Positions 14,069 to 22,520 are shown, counted from the stretch's first letter. The stretch is 51,537 nucleotides of DNA from Candidatus Tayloriibacteriota bacterium (GCA_903857825.1 CAIOGI010000007.1:1-51537), one strand, 5' to 3'. Notes: generated from the sequence alone by a model not told the origin. Translations and numbers: made by a program.

Positions 14069-15280
14069 ATGCCTAACATTACCCCAGATATTGAAGCATT
14101 CGCAAGAATAAAAGTGATCGGTGTCGGAGGATCAGGAAAAAATGCCGTAAACCACATGATTAACTCAAAAGTTAAGGGGGTTGATTTTATTTCTATTAAT
14201 ACTGATGCTCAAGATTTACATCACTCTTTAGCAAAGAAAAGAATTCACATTGGAAAAAGTCTTACTCGAGGACTAGGCACTGGTATGAACCCTGAGATGG
14301 GGAAAAAAGCCATAGAAGAAACTAAAGAGGAAGTTCAAGAAGCCCTAAAGGGAGCAGATATGGTTTTTGTAGCGTGTGGACTAGGTGGAGGAACAGGTAG
14401 TGGTGCTAGCCCCGTCGTTGCTCGAACAGCAAAAGAACTTGGCGCACTAACTGTTGCTGTTGTTACCAAACCATTCTTTTTTGAAGGTCAACAAAGATCC
14501 AAGATTTCAGAAACAGCTCTAGAAGAATTAAGAAAAGAAGTTGATGCTATTATTGTTATACCAAATGACAGACTACTTACAACAATAGACAAAAATACTA
14601 CCGTAAGGAATGCCTTCTCTATATGTGATGAAATACTTCGCCAAGCTGTCGAAGGTATTTCTGATCTCATAACAACACCAGGACTTATCAATATCGACTT
14701 TGCGGATATAAGAACTGTTATGGAAAACGCTGGTTCAGCACTTATGGGTATTGGATCTGCATCAGGAGAAAATCGTGCTATAGAAGCAGCAAAATTAGCT
14801 ATCAATTCCCCACTTCTTGATGTTTCAATAACTGGTGCAAAGGGTGTATTGTTCTCTATTGCTGGAGGTGAAGATCTAACAATGTTTGAAATACAAGACG
14901 CAGCAAAGGTCATCACAGAATCAGTAGATCCAAATGCAAAAGTAATATTTGGTACAGTTAAAGATGACAAATTAAAGAAAAATGAAGTCAAAGTTACAGT
15001 CATAGCAGCTGGTTTTCCTGAATTGATTCCAGGTACAGAGAACAAAGACAATGTTCAAAACAAAGTTTTTACAAATACAAGTACAGGTACAAATACACAG
15101 AATAACGACGCAAAACAGAAAGACGATACGAAAGGTAAAATCTTCAATTCAATCCCTGCTCAACCTACAGTAAATAAAGACCGAATGGAAAGCAAAATTG
15201 AAGAAAAGAAAAACGAAGTTCAAGATGATGATGATTGGGGTGCAGTTCCCGCTTTCTTGAGGAGATCGAAGTTGAAATAA
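14069..15280 (+). CDS. ftsZ: Cell division protein FtsZ
   Basis: 403 residues. Tubulin-like GTPase: IKVIGVGGSGKNAVNHM, the G-box GLGGGTGSGASP, and the T7 loop NIDFADIRTVM. After a disordered linker of about 85 residues rich in Thr, Asn, Lys and Gln, it ends in the conserved C-terminal peptide DDWGAVPAFLRRSKLK that binds FtsA. The ATG at 14069 gives the normal N-terminus; an in-frame TTG lies 6 bp upstream. The TAA stop overlaps the first bases of a TIR repeat element (15279-15412), so the element may form the 3' end of the transcript. Confidence 0.96.
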   Translation: MPNITPDIEAFARIKVIGVGGSGKNAVNHMINSKVKGVDFISINTDAQDLHHSLAKKRIHIGKSLTRGLGTGMNPEMGKKAIEETKEEVQEALKGADMVFVACGLGGGTGSGASPVVARTAKELGALTVAVVTKPFFFEGQQRSKISETALEELRKEVDAIIVIPNDRLLTTIDKNTTVRNAFSICDEILRQAVEGISDLITTPGLINIDFADIRTVMENAGSALMGIGSASGENRAIEAAKLAINSPLLDVSITGAKGVLFSIAGGEDLTMFEIQDAAKVITESVDPNAKVIFGTVKDDKLKKNEVKVTVIAAGFPELIPGTENKDNVQNKVFTNTSTGTNTQNNDAKQKDDTKGKIFNSIPAQPTVNKDRMESKIEEKKNEVQDDDDWGAVPAFLRRSKLK

Positions 15281-15412
15281 AATTGGACTCGCCTGCTTGC
15301 GCTCGGGAGCACTTTATTTTTATAGCCAAGGCACTTGTTGTTTGATAAATCAAACAATGTCGCGCAAGCTAGTAAAAATAAAGTCTCCCTCACCGCGTCG
15401 AGTCTCAATTTT
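15279..15412. repeat. TIR element copy 2 (134 bp, with nested insert)
   Basis: Starts AAAATTGGACTCG, overlapping the ftsZ stop, and ends CGAGTCTCAATTTT. Matches copies at 1906-2040 and 47070-47162 at the ends. A nested ~41-bp module with palindrome TTGTTTGATAAATCAAACAA lies at about 15325-15371, at a different place and in inverted orientation relative to copy 1. It ends 21 bp before trxB. Confidence 0.8.
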
Positions 15413-15433
15413 ATAAGTAATCTTTAACAAAAC

Positions 15434-16357
15434 ATGATTTACGACTTAACAATTATAGGTGGAGGGCCAGCGGGAGTAGCTGCGGGTGTTTATGCTGCAA
15501 GAAAAAAATTAAAAACACTTTTTATAACTAAAGATTGGAATAGTCAGAGTACTGTATCAGAAGGTATTGAAAACTGGATAGGAACAGTGAGGATTTCTGG
15601 TGCAGATTTTGCAAAAAGTCTTGAAAAACATTTAAAGGCATATTCGAAAGACGTGGTAGATATTCATGAAGGCGAGTCGTGTGAAAAAATTGAAAAAACA
15701 GATGCAGGTTTCAAGATAATCACATCAAAAGGTTCATATGAGTCAAAAACCGTACTTATTGCCACTGGAAGCTTCAGAAGAAAATTGGATATTCCTGGTG
15801 CTGATATTTTTGAACACAAGGGCCTCACCTATTGTGCCTCTTGTGATGGACCAATGTTCTCTGGACAGGACGTGGTAGTTGTTGGTGGTGGAAACGCTGC
15901 ATTTGAGAGTGCATCTCAATTGTTGGCTTATTGTAAAAGTGTAACTTTGGTAAATAGAAGCGATAAGTTCCGAGCTGATCCAGTGACGATAGATGCTGTG
16001 TCAAAGAATGCGCATTTCAAAATAATTAAAAATGCTGTGCCAAAGGAGGTTAAAGGAGATAAATTTGTTTCATCTTTTATTTACAAAGATTCAACAACAA
16101 ATACTGATAATGAATTAGCGGCTACAGGTATTTTCGTAGAAATTGGTTCAATCCCAACTACATACTTTGCGAAAGATTTAGTGAAGTTGACAGAGATCGG
16201 CCACGTTGTAACAGATTCAAAGAATCAGCAAACCTCGGTTAAAGGTATCTGGGCTGCAGGAGATTGTACAGATGGTCTATATCATCAAAACAATATAGCT
16301 GCGGGAGATGCTGTGAAGGCACTTGAGGATATTTATCTATTTCTAAAAGCTAAGTAG
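15434..16357 (+). CDS. trxB: Thioredoxin reductase-like FAD/NAD(P)-dependent oxidoreductase
   Basis: 307 residues, the normal length for low-Mr thioredoxin reductase. FAD-binding GGGPAGVAAGVYAARK at the N-terminus, redox CASC (YCASCDGPMF; usually CATC) near residue 135, NAD(P)-binding VVGGGNAAFESA, and the C-terminal FAD motif GIWAAGDCTDG. It transfers electrons from NAD(P)H to thioredoxin or a glutaredoxin-like partner; the small CxxC protein at 25055 could be one. It converges with and overlaps the SNase gene by 8 bp. Confidence 0.88.
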   Translation: MIYDLTIIGGGPAGVAAGVYAARKKLKTLFITKDWNSQSTVSEGIENWIGTVRISGADFAKSLEKHLKAYSKDVVDIHEGESCEKIEKTDAGFKIITSKGSYESKTVLIATGSFRRKLDIPGADIFEHKGLTYCASCDGPMFSGQDVVVVGGGNAAFESASQLLAYCKSVTLVNRSDKFRADPVTIDAVSKNAHFKIIKNAVPKEVKGDKFVSSFIYKDSTTNTDNELAATGIFVEIGSIPTTYFAKDLVKLTEIGHVVTDSKNQQTSVKGIWAAGDCTDGLYHQNNIAAGDAVKALEDIYLFLKAK

Positions 16358-16904
16358 TTATACCGTTACAAGGTTCACCCCATAGTCCCCTCTTATTTTT
16401 ACTTGCCTCTTTTTCTAACTTTTTGAATTCTTTTTTCATTTGATATGATTTCCCATAAGTGTATTCATGGGCGTATCCTTCTTTCAAAAGAAACTCATTT
16501 AAGTGTCGTCCGTCTTCAAGATATACATAAGCTAGCACCCTACCATATTTATCTAGGATTGACTGAGTTTTATCTGTTTTAAGCCTCACAGACTGCTCTG
16601 AGAGCATTTCCTTTGTCTTATCTGAAGCTTCCATACCAAAGCACTGAATCGGCTTCCTGGGGTCAATAGTCTCTGGCGTGTCTATGCCCAACATTCGTAT
16701 TGTGACCAGTTTTTGGCCAACTTTTACTTCAAAGGTATCACCGTCAATTACCTTTGCAACATGATACGGAAGAGTGGAGTCAATTTTTGGAATGTCCTTA
16801 TAAGAAAACTTTTTAGGCGTAGATAAATAGGCGGCAATGCTACAAAATGTGACAATAAAAGCAATTAGTGCAATTTTTATTATATTTTCTTTAGATAATT
16901 TCAT
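16350..16904 (-). CDS. Membrane-anchored or secreted SNase-type (thermonuclease) nuclease
   Basis: 184 residues. An N-terminal hydrophobic segment (about 9-27) acts as signal or anchor, followed by the staphylococcal nuclease fold: VIDGDTFEV, RMLGIDTPET (catalytic Arg and Glu), KYGRVLAYVYL (second catalytic Arg), LNEFLLKEGYAHEY and a C-terminal basic helix with KNKRGLWGEPC. Such nucleases degrade extracellular DNA or RNA; in an organism with few nucleotide-synthesis genes it may provide nucleotides, an inference. Calcium-binding Asp residues are present in the expected positions. Confidence 0.88.
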   Translation of the reverse strand: MKLSKENIIKIALIAFIVTFCSIAAYLSTPKKFSYKDIPKIDSTLPYHVAKVIDGDTFEVKVGQKLVTIRMLGIDTPETIDPRKPIQCFGMEASDKTKEMLSEQSVRLKTDKTQSILDKYGRVLAYVYLEDGRHLNEFLLKEGYAHEYTYGKSYQMKKEFKKLEKEASKNKRGLWGEPCNGITT

Positions 16905-16910
16905 TTTGAT

Positions 16911-16938
16911 TTGACTTTAAGTTTGAGTTTGATAATAT
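16911..16938 (+). promoter_or_regulatory. Predicted promoter of the short RNA
   Basis: TTGACT (16911-16916), 16-nt spacer, TAATAT (16933-16938), firing to the right, divergent from the SNase gene. Confidence 0.5.
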
Positions 16939-17012
16939 ATGGTTACAAGAAGTCAGACTCTCTCGTGTTGGGGTACCGGATGGTGCCCTGCTAAAGCGGA
17001 GGGGCATTTTTG
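16939..17012 (+). ncRNA. Candidate short transcript with terminator
   Basis: About 70 nt from the promoter at 16911 to the hairpin TGCCC...GGGCA (16984-17006) and its TTTTT run. It could encode a 27-residue Trp/Cys-rich peptide from the ATG at 16939, running through the hairpin. Coding or noncoding is undecided; no family is recognised. Confidence 0.35.
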
Positions 17013-17092
17013 TTTATGGTGAATATAAACCATCGACTTGATGCCTTTTTAAATCCCAAATCACCACTTTCATCTATAAAAACGTATTTCAT
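16991..17092 (-). pseudogene. DUF3800 N-terminal remnant (33 aa)
   Basis: The minus-strand ORF begins MKYVFIDESGDLGFKKASSRW, the diagnostic N-terminus of DUF3800 proteins (FxDESG), whose full length is usually over 200 residues. Here the frame stops after 33 residues, inside the hairpin of the neighbouring short transcript. The rest of the gene is missing. The promoter-like repeat copy C lies about 14 bp upstream, in the same geometry as copy B has to pilB, so the remnant kept its control region. Confidence 0.6.
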
Positions 17093-17106
17093 CCCCACAC
17101 CATATC

Positions 17107-17155
17107 AAAAAGTTATTAAGAAGTTATAAAGAAATTCTTAAGAAATGATAAAGAT
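17107..17155 (-). repeat. 50-bp repeat, diverged copy C
   Basis: Matches copies A (26-75) and B (4273-4322) with about seven substitutions, the sequence TTATTAAGAAGTTATAAAG being the best preserved part. On the minus strand it gives TATAAC in place of TATAAT and points at the DUF3800 remnant starting at 17092. Confidence 0.65.
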
Positions 17156-17207
17156 TTTGATTGGGAAATGGAAATAAGGCTGGTGAAATACCAGTGGGTT
17201 GATCAAA

Positions 17208-17990
17208 CTATCTTATTACACCAATCTTAAAAATCGTCTGACCCATTTTAGAAAATTCATCTATTCTATAGAAAAAATGGGTATCATCAATCCAACTTAC
17301 GAATTTAATCGAATTACCATTGGTCGCACTTATAATATTTTTTGTGGTTTTTTTATCCAAATCATATGCGGTTACGCCAGAAGTATTGGTCGACGGGAGA
17401 TATCTAGGGTTATCTCCATCCACAATCAATATTGTCGTCCCAAGCGGAGATATTTGTATATCTTGTACTACGATATCATTTATATCAACCCTTCCTTCAT
17501 CATTTACTGATTTCGTCCTTGGATCATAAGAAACCATCTTTAGTGTATTGTCCTGTACCCACTTATCACTTGGTTTCCATATTCTATATAAAAAATATAC
17601 TTTCTGCTTATAATTACTAATTACATATTTCCCTATGTAGCTGTAATTAGGGAAAGACTGTTCCTTACTATCTATAGTGGTAGTCGAAAATACATAATCA
17701 GATAAATTTGACACATCAGCCACAAAACATTTACTACCCATTTCTTCAGATATACATAATTTTGGTGAAACTATTCCACTGTAACCCGCATCAGATGAAG
17801 ATTCAACATCAGAACCTGTATAAATATTTTTTACAGAAATTTCATAGTTACAGTATTCCTTACAATGATTGGTAGTAATCCCTTTAATGGAGAAATCACC
17901 ATAATTATTGGTAGGAACAAATTTTACAAACACAAATATAGCTACTAGCAAGAGAGATCCATATAATATATTTATTTGTGATTGTTTCAT
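17208..17990 (-). CDS. Membrane-anchored or secreted protein, unknown
   Basis: 260 residues. N-terminal hydrophobic segment (about 7-24) followed by an extracytoplasmic domain. Four Cys (NHCKEYCNYE, KLCISEEMGSKC) suggest disulfides. The C-terminal half ('VQDIQISPLGTTILIVDGDNPRYL', 'VSWIDDTHFFYRI') has strand patterns like TolB-type beta-propeller blades, but no full propeller can be claimed. It lies 21 bp downstream of tRNA-Glu on the same strand. Its function is not known. Confidence 0.65.
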   Translation of the reverse strand: MKQSQINILYGSLLLVAIFVFVKFVPTNNYGDFSIKGITTNHCKEYCNYEISVKNIYTGSDVESSSDAGYSGIVSPKLCISEEMGSKCFVADVSNLSDYVFSTTTIDSKEQSFPNYSYIGKYVISNYKQKVYFLYRIWKPSDKWVQDNTLKMVSYDPRTKSVNDEGRVDINDIVVQDIQISPLGTTILIVDGDNPRYLPSTNTSGVTAYDLDKKTTKNIISATNGNSIKFVSWIDDTHFFYRIDEFSKMGQTIFKIGVIR

Positions 17991-18011
17991 ATCGTGACTA
18001 CATTCAACTTG

Positions 18012-18083
18012 TGACCCTACAGAGAGTCGAACTCTGGTTAACGGATTGAAAACCCGTTGTCCTAACCGTTAGACGATAGGGCC
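18012..18083 (-). tRNA. tRNA-Glu (UUC)
   Basis: Minus-strand cloverleaf with acceptor GGCCCTA/TAGGGTC, anticodon loop TTTTCAA (anticodon TTC), T loop GTTCGACTC. Discriminator A; CCA is not encoded. Confidence 0.95.
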
Positions 18084-18157
18084 ATATAAATACCATATGG
18101 ACAGTCAAATACTAACATATTTTCTAAAAATGGCAAAAAATGGTATGGTATTTGCAC

Positions 18158-18247
18158 GGAGAGGTGACAGAGTGGTCGAATGTAGCACTTTCGAAAAGTG
18201 CCAGAGGCGAAAGCTTCTCGGGAGTTCGAATCTCCCCCTCTCCGCCA
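18158..18247 (+). tRNA. tRNA-Ser (CGA)
   Basis: Acceptor GGAGAGG/CCTCTCC, anticodon stem GCACT/AGTGC with loop TTCGAAA (anticodon CGA), a long variable arm, T loop GTTCGAATC, discriminator G and encoded CCA. Confidence 0.95.
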
Positions 18248-18290
18248 GAAAATGGTTTTAAACCAAAGATTTAAATCGTAGATTGTATGA

Positions 18291-18296
18291 TATAAT
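18291..18296 (+). promoter_or_regulatory. -10 box of the LysE-family gene
   Basis: TATAAT ends 8 nt before the ATG at 18305; the mRNA would be leaderless or nearly so. Confidence 0.55.
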
Positions 18297-18304
18297 ATTT
18301 TGCA

Positions 18305-18946
18305 ATGTTTGAATATATTACAAGTATATTTTGGGGTATAGTTATAGGTTTTGCAGTAGCAATACCTATTGGACCAGTTGGAATTATATGTATTCAGAAA
18401 ACCATAACCAGAAGTCGTTTGTCTGGTCTTTTACCAGGTCTTGGTGCTGCGATTGCTGATGCATTACTCGCATCGGTCGCTGCATTTAGCATAACTGTTA
18501 TTTTCTCTTTTATTACAGATCAACAATTTCTATTAAGAATAGTCGGCAGTCTTTTCCTTCTTATATTAGGAATCTTTGGCTTAATCAGAAAAAATAATAA
18601 AGAAGAAGTTAAAAAAGAGACTGCTATTAGCTTGATTGATGAATTTATTTCTGGATTTTTCTTAACAATTACCAATCCACTGACAGCCTTTTTCTTTTTC
18701 ATGACATTCGCTGAGGTAAGTGCGAAAATTGGTAATGGCGTACAAATTGCCACAACATTTGTAATTGGAATATTCATTGGCTCATGTTTATGGTGGCTAT
18801 TATTAACTTTTGTCGCAGATCGAATAGCACACAAGATAAGTCATGAGCATATCAAAAAGATGAATAAATGGTTTGCGATTATATTGGTTATTGTTGGATC
18901 ATTTATGTTATTGAGTGTACTTTTTAAGTATTTTGATATATTGTAG
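18305..18946 (+). CDS. LysE/RhtB-family amino-acid exporter
   Basis: 213 residues with about six hydrophobic helices. The N-terminal signature GIVIGFAVAIPIGPVGIICIQKTI, with the conserved Pro-rich GPVG loop, and the later ITNPLTAFFFF segment are typical of the LysE superfamily. These inner-membrane carriers export amino acids or related small molecules by proton exchange; the substrate cannot be read from sequence. Flanked by tRNA-Ser and tRNA-Val genes on the same strand. Confidence 0.83.
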   Translation: MFEYITSIFWGIVIGFAVAIPIGPVGIICIQKTITRSRLSGLLPGLGAAIADALLASVAAFSITVIFSFITDQQFLLRIVGSLFLLILGIFGLIRKNNKEEVKKETAISLIDEFISGFFLTITNPLTAFFFFMTFAEVSAKIGNGVQIATTFVIGIFIGSCLWWLLLTFVADRIAHKISHEHIKKMNKWFAIILVIVGSFMLLSVLFKYFDIL

Positions 18947-18964
18947 TAAAATTATTGATAAGAT

Positions 18965-19040
18965 GCGCGATTAGCTCATTTGGTAGAGCATGGGATTGAC
19001 GTTCTCAGGGTGGCAGGTTCGAATCCTGCATCGCGCACCA
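18965..19040 (+). tRNA. tRNA-Val (GAC)
   Basis: Acceptor GCGCGAT/ATCGCGC, anticodon stem TGGGA/TCTCA, loop TTGACGT (anticodon GAC), T loop GTTCGAATC, discriminator A, encoded CCA. It ends 5 bp before tsaD. Confidence 0.95.
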
Positions 19041-19045
19041 AAATT

Positions 19046-20098
19046 ATGATAACACTAGGAATTGAAACAAGCTGCGATGAAACAGCTTTATGTTTACTTG
19101 AAACCCAAGAAAAGGATGGGGTTTTTGAATATCGCGTATTGGGAAATATTGTTCACTCTCAAATTGATATTCACAAAGAATATGGCGGTGTATTCCCCAT
19201 GCTAGCAAAGCGCGAGCATATAAAAAATCTGCCAATACTTTATGAGAAAATTCTGCAAGAAGCACGTACTTCTGAAAAGCAAATAGGTAAAATTGCTGTA
19301 ACCAGAGGCCCTGGACTTGAGCCTGCACTTTGGACAGGTATACTTTTTGCACAGGAACTAGGAAAAAAGCTAGGTATTCCAGTTATACCTATAAACCACA
19401 TGGAGGGGCATATACTAGGATCATTACTATCAAAATCAGAATCGCATATTGAATTTCATAAACTTTTACCAGTTGAATTCCCCGCTCTTGCAGTACTTAT
19501 CAGTGGTGGTCATACAGAGATTGTAAAAATGGAGAAAATTGGAGAATACAAAGTTCTTGGAGCAACAGTCGACGATGCTATCGGAGAAGCATTTGATAAA
19601 GTAGCTAGAATGCTTGGACTTACCTATCCAGGAGGTCCCGAAATATCAAAACTAGCTGAAAAAGCAAGAAAAAGTAATATTGAAAAGAAAATAAAACTAC
19701 CAAGACCAATGTTGCACTCTAAGGATTTGAAATTTTCATTTTCGGGATTAAAGACAGCTGTGCTTTATACACTTAGAGAATTAGGTGATATTTCAGATGA
19801 GCAAAAGCTAGATTTGGCACGAGAATTTGAAGATGCAGTAACTGAGGTATTAATCTCAAAAACAAAAAGTGCAATAGAAGAAGAGGGCCCCAAAACGCTA
19901 ATAATAGGTGGTGGAGTTATTGCGAATAAACATATAAGGTTAGCCTTTGAAAAGTTGGCCAATGAGCATTCTATAACTCTCTATATGCCTGTTAATGGGC
20001 TCTCTGGCGATAATGCCTTAATGATTACTATAGTTGGCGCAATAAAGCCCAGAGAAGGTTCTCTAGGCTTTAAGGCTGAAGGAAATTTGAGTCTCTAG
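19046..20098 (+). CDS. tsaD: tRNA N6-threonylcarbamoyladenosine transferase TsaD
   Basis: 350 residues. Kae1/TsaD fold: start MITLGIETSCDETALCL, the metal-binding NHMEGH, LISGGHTEIV, TVDDAIGEAFDKVARMLGL, YPGGPEI and the late KTLIIGGGVIANKHIR. It makes t6A37 in tRNAs reading ANN codons with TsaB/TsaE (not in the window). The start is the ATG at 19046; the open frame runs back through the tRNA-Val gene to 18980 and cannot be used. The 5-bp gap implies processing from a shared tRNA-Val transcript. Confidence 0.95.
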   Translation: MITLGIETSCDETALCLLETQEKDGVFEYRVLGNIVHSQIDIHKEYGGVFPMLAKREHIKNLPILYEKILQEARTSEKQIGKIAVTRGPGLEPALWTGILFAQELGKKLGIPVIPINHMEGHILGSLLSKSESHIEFHKLLPVEFPALAVLISGGHTEIVKMEKIGEYKVLGATVDDAIGEAFDKVARMLGLTYPGGPEISKLAEKARKSNIEKKIKLPRPMLHSKDLKFSFSGLKTAVLYTLRELGDISDEQKLDLAREFEDAVTEVLISKTKSAIEEEGPKTLIIGGGVIANKHIRLAFEKLANEHSITLYMPVNGLSGDNALMITIVGAIKPREGSLGFKAEGNLSL

Positions 20099-20109
20099 TA
20101 AGCTAAAAA

Positions 20110-21093
20110 TTAGTATCCAAATAACCACTTAATAAAGTTCCAGATTTTATTTGCAAAACCAGTATTTATTGTAGCTGCAGCTTGTGAATCTTTACCTGAT
20201 AGACCTATTTCTGATGAGGATTCTTGTGTTGTTGTTGAACCTGTTGGACTTATATCGGTTGTAGTTCCTATTTCTTGATTTTCTTCTCTCTCTAGTTTTG
20301 CATTCTTAAATGCTGTTATGTCAGCTAGCTGAGCTGGAGTTAAATTGAATGTTGTCTTGCAATATATTTCGTTTATTTTATCCTTTGTTGTGTAATACAC
20401 ATAACCACTTGGCAATACCATTCCCCATGGAAAAAGAACTTCATTGGCATACTTTTCCTGAAAAACTTTCACTGCATTCAGTGTTTTTATATCGAATACT
20501 CCTGAAACATCAAGATCTAATTTTTCAATATTTTTAAGAAAACTTTGAAGCTTAGTTACTTGAGCTGAATTGTTTTGATCACCAAACCTTAAGTATGAAG
20601 ATATATAATTACATGAAGTTGCTGTAAATATAGGTGTTGAGGTTGCAATTACTGGGATAGGAAATATTGAACGACCACCAGACGAACCAGATGAACCGCC
20701 AGAAGAAGGAGTGATTACTGGAATTATGATTGGAGTAGTTGTAGCGACGACATCATCATCACCATTTAAACCAATTACTATTGGTATAAGATCCTCACCT
20801 TCTTCTCCATTAGAGCCGATTCCTGTTGGTATTAAATCCTCACCTTCGATTGCGTTTGAGCTTGATGCATTTGGAATAATATTTTTACCTTCTTCTCCAT
20901 TTGAGCCTTCGCCGACTACAATAACCTCTTCATCATTAAATCCAGATCCTGTAGGAATTAGGATTATTGATTCAACGAAATCACTTGGGAGAGCAGTACC
21001 AGCTTTTGCATTGGTTATTTTTGTATATGCAAAAAGTACAAGTAAAATCACTGCTAAAATAATTGATATCTTTATATTTATTTGACTTTTCAT
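20110..21093 (-). CDS. Peptidoglycan-binding-domain surface protein with Gly/Glu repeats
   Basis: 327 residues. N-terminal hydrophobic segment (about 10-26), then a low-complexity region with imperfect repeats of 'LIPTGxGSNGEEGED' (residues ~45-110), a Ser/Gly and Thr/Pro-rich linker, and a PG_binding_1-type domain ('LRFGDQNNSAQVTKLQSFLKNI ... GVFDIKTLNAVKVFQEKY', residues ~165-215). The end is a short hydrophobic tail, FANKIWNFIKWLFGY, common on Patescibacteria surface proteins. Probably attached to the wall or membrane; the repeats could act as a spacer. The repeats are nearly identical at DNA level, so repeat number may vary between strains. Confidence 0.78.
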   Translation of the reverse strand: MKSQINIKISIILAVILLVLFAYTKITNAKAGTALPSDFVESIILIPTGSGFNDEEVIVVGEGSNGEEGKNIIPNASSSNAIEGEDLIPTGIGSNGEEGEDLIPIVIGLNGDDDVVATTTPIIIPVITPSSGGSSGSSGGRSIFPIPVIATSTPIFTATSCNYISSYLRFGDQNNSAQVTKLQSFLKNIEKLDLDVSGVFDIKTLNAVKVFQEKYANEVLFPWGMVLPSGYVYYTTKDKINEIYCKTTFNLTPAQLADITAFKNAKLEREENQEIGTTTDISPTGSTTTQESSSEIGLSGKDSQAAATINTGFANKIWNFIKWLFGY

Positions 21094-21233
21094 TGTAATT
21101 ATTTATTAATATTCATATTAAACCTTGTTCCTCCTCAATCTTTTGATATTTGCACACTATCATGTTCATCACTGAATGTCAATCAAAATTGTACATCAAA
21201 ATAGGTTATTTAAAGAATAGTGTGATTGATAAT

Positions 21234-21272
21234 AAAAAAACTCAGTTCTGCAACCTGCAGAGACTGAGTTTG
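21234..21272 (-). terminator. Terminator of the secreted orphan protein gene
   Basis: AAACTCAGT / ACTGAGTTT with inner TCTGCA/TGCAGA helix, followed on the minus strand by seven T. Confidence 0.85.
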
Positions 21273-21292
21273 AATTTCTCATGGTTGGCCTT

Positions 21293-22315
21293 TTATTCAG
21301 GCCCATTTTCAACCATGAGAATTGGGGGGTTGTTGCCCCCAACTTGGCCAGCATATAGAGGCGGTGTAGGAGCTGTCTCCCTTACCTTGTAGTATGCTTG
21401 AAATCCGACTTCTGTGGGATCTATAAGCACACCTTCAGGTCCCTCAGAGACACTGACCCACGGAACACCAAGTGTCCCCAGGATGGGTTTGCGCAACAAC
21501 TCGTAGGTAAGTCCGAGGTGGCGCTGACCTTCTACCGTGACAACCATATTGGTCCCATTCCTTATCGGGGAATGCACGAAGGGTCTGCAGGTCATTTGAT
21601 TTGTGACCCCTGCGACAACACTTCCATCCGCACCCTTCATGTAGAAGACCGCGACTGAAGCAAATGAACCACCATTCATCACCGTCTTGAAGTAGTTCAA
21701 ATCCAGATTAATGGTTTCCCACGAATCTGCAAACCAACCTATCCTGATGGTACCAATAAGTCGATTGATCGGATGTGTGGCGACACTTTCACCATTGTGG
21801 TAGCTCGCGACTATATTGCCGCTACTATCCCAGAGTTCGCCGCGGAGGGTGGTACTGAACTTGAGTGCTGCGCCACCGCTAGTATTGGTGGCCATGTTCC
21901 CCGAATATCCGAGGGTGTTTGCCGGATCAGTCGATCTCAGGGCAAAATAGACCGATGACGCCAAAAATGGCGAAGCCTGTTTCCAGTCAATTGCCCACGC
22001 AATACGGGACCCGTGCTCACCAGCAGACGCACCAGTCGCTGGAACAGCATCCCGGTATCTATTCGTGCTTCCGAATATAATTTGAGAGGCCCTCAATACA
22101 TTCGGCAGATTGAGAGCCGCAGGATTGTGGGCAACATCAGTGTTGATGTAGCCCACCCACCACCCCCCGCCGACATACCCATAAAGGTTCTGCAACGAGG
22201 TTGAGATGTTTGTCGAGTTTGCTGCCGGTACAATGAAGTACCCAGACCGTATTTCTGCGCCAATAACTGAGATCGCCATGGCCAGAAAAGCCAAGCAACC
22301 ATTAATTTTCTTCAT
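21293..22315 (-). CDS. Secreted orphan protein (340 aa), GC-rich, probably acquired
   Basis: About 340 residues from ATG 22315. The N-terminus MKKINGCLAFLAMAISVIGA is a signal peptide. The mature part is rich in Gly, Asn, Trp and Thr with all-beta character ('GYVGGGWWVGYINTD', 'SSVYFALRSTDPANTLGYSG', 'NRLIGTIRIGWFADSWETINLDL') and ends 'PPILMVENGPE'. No family recognised; the style resembles extracellular proteins of Verrucomicrobia or Planctomycetes-like bacteria. Codon use and GC are clearly higher than in adjacent genes, and it is a single unit with its own strong terminator. An alternative start at 22351 would lengthen the leader. Transfer is an inference from composition. Confidence 0.6.
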   Translation of the reverse strand: MKKINGCLAFLAMAISVIGAEIRSGYFIVPAANSTNISTSLQNLYGYVGGGWWVGYINTDVAHNPAALNLPNVLRASQIIFGSTNRYRDAVPATGASAGEHGSRIAWAIDWKQASPFLASSVYFALRSTDPANTLGYSGNMATNTSGGAALKFSTTLRGELWDSSGNIVASYHNGESVATHPINRLIGTIRIGWFADSWETINLDLNYFKTVMNGGSFASVAVFYMKGADGSVVAGVTNQMTCRPFVHSPIRNGTNMVVTVEGQRHLGLTYELLRKPILGTLGVPWVSVSEGPEGVLIDPTEVGFQAYYKVRETAPTPPLYAGQVGGNNPPILMVENGPE

Positions 22316-22442
22316 GTGTTTGTCTTTCTTCTGCTCTCCAACATAAAACATAATCAGGAATATAATCACAACAATAGGTCGGATTCATTCAGCCAGTCGA
22401 GGCTGTTTCCCTTAACGTCAAAGAGCAATTTACTCAAAAACC

Positions 22443-22463
22443 CTATCATAGAATAGGGGTACT
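22443..22463. promoter_or_regulatory. Inverted repeat between divergent genes
   Basis: ACCCTATCATAGAATAGGGGT is an imperfect palindrome (CCCTAT/ATAGGG) between the secreted-protein gene and the PrsW-like gene. It has no T-run and could be an operator. Confidence 0.35.
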
Positions 22464-22508
22464 TGTCAACATGTCAATAATAGCAATGATGAAAGTTTAA
22501 ATATAAGG

Positions 22509-22514
22509 TATAAT
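22509..22514 (+). promoter_or_regulatory. -10 box of the PrsW-like gene
   Basis: TATAAT ends 6 nt before the ATG at 22521, placing the transcription start at or next to the ATG. Confidence 0.6.
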
Positions 22515-22520
22515 CATTCT

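Noticed and set aside
14488..15051. Open frame opposite ftsZ
   Set aside because: Antisense shadow of ftsZ.
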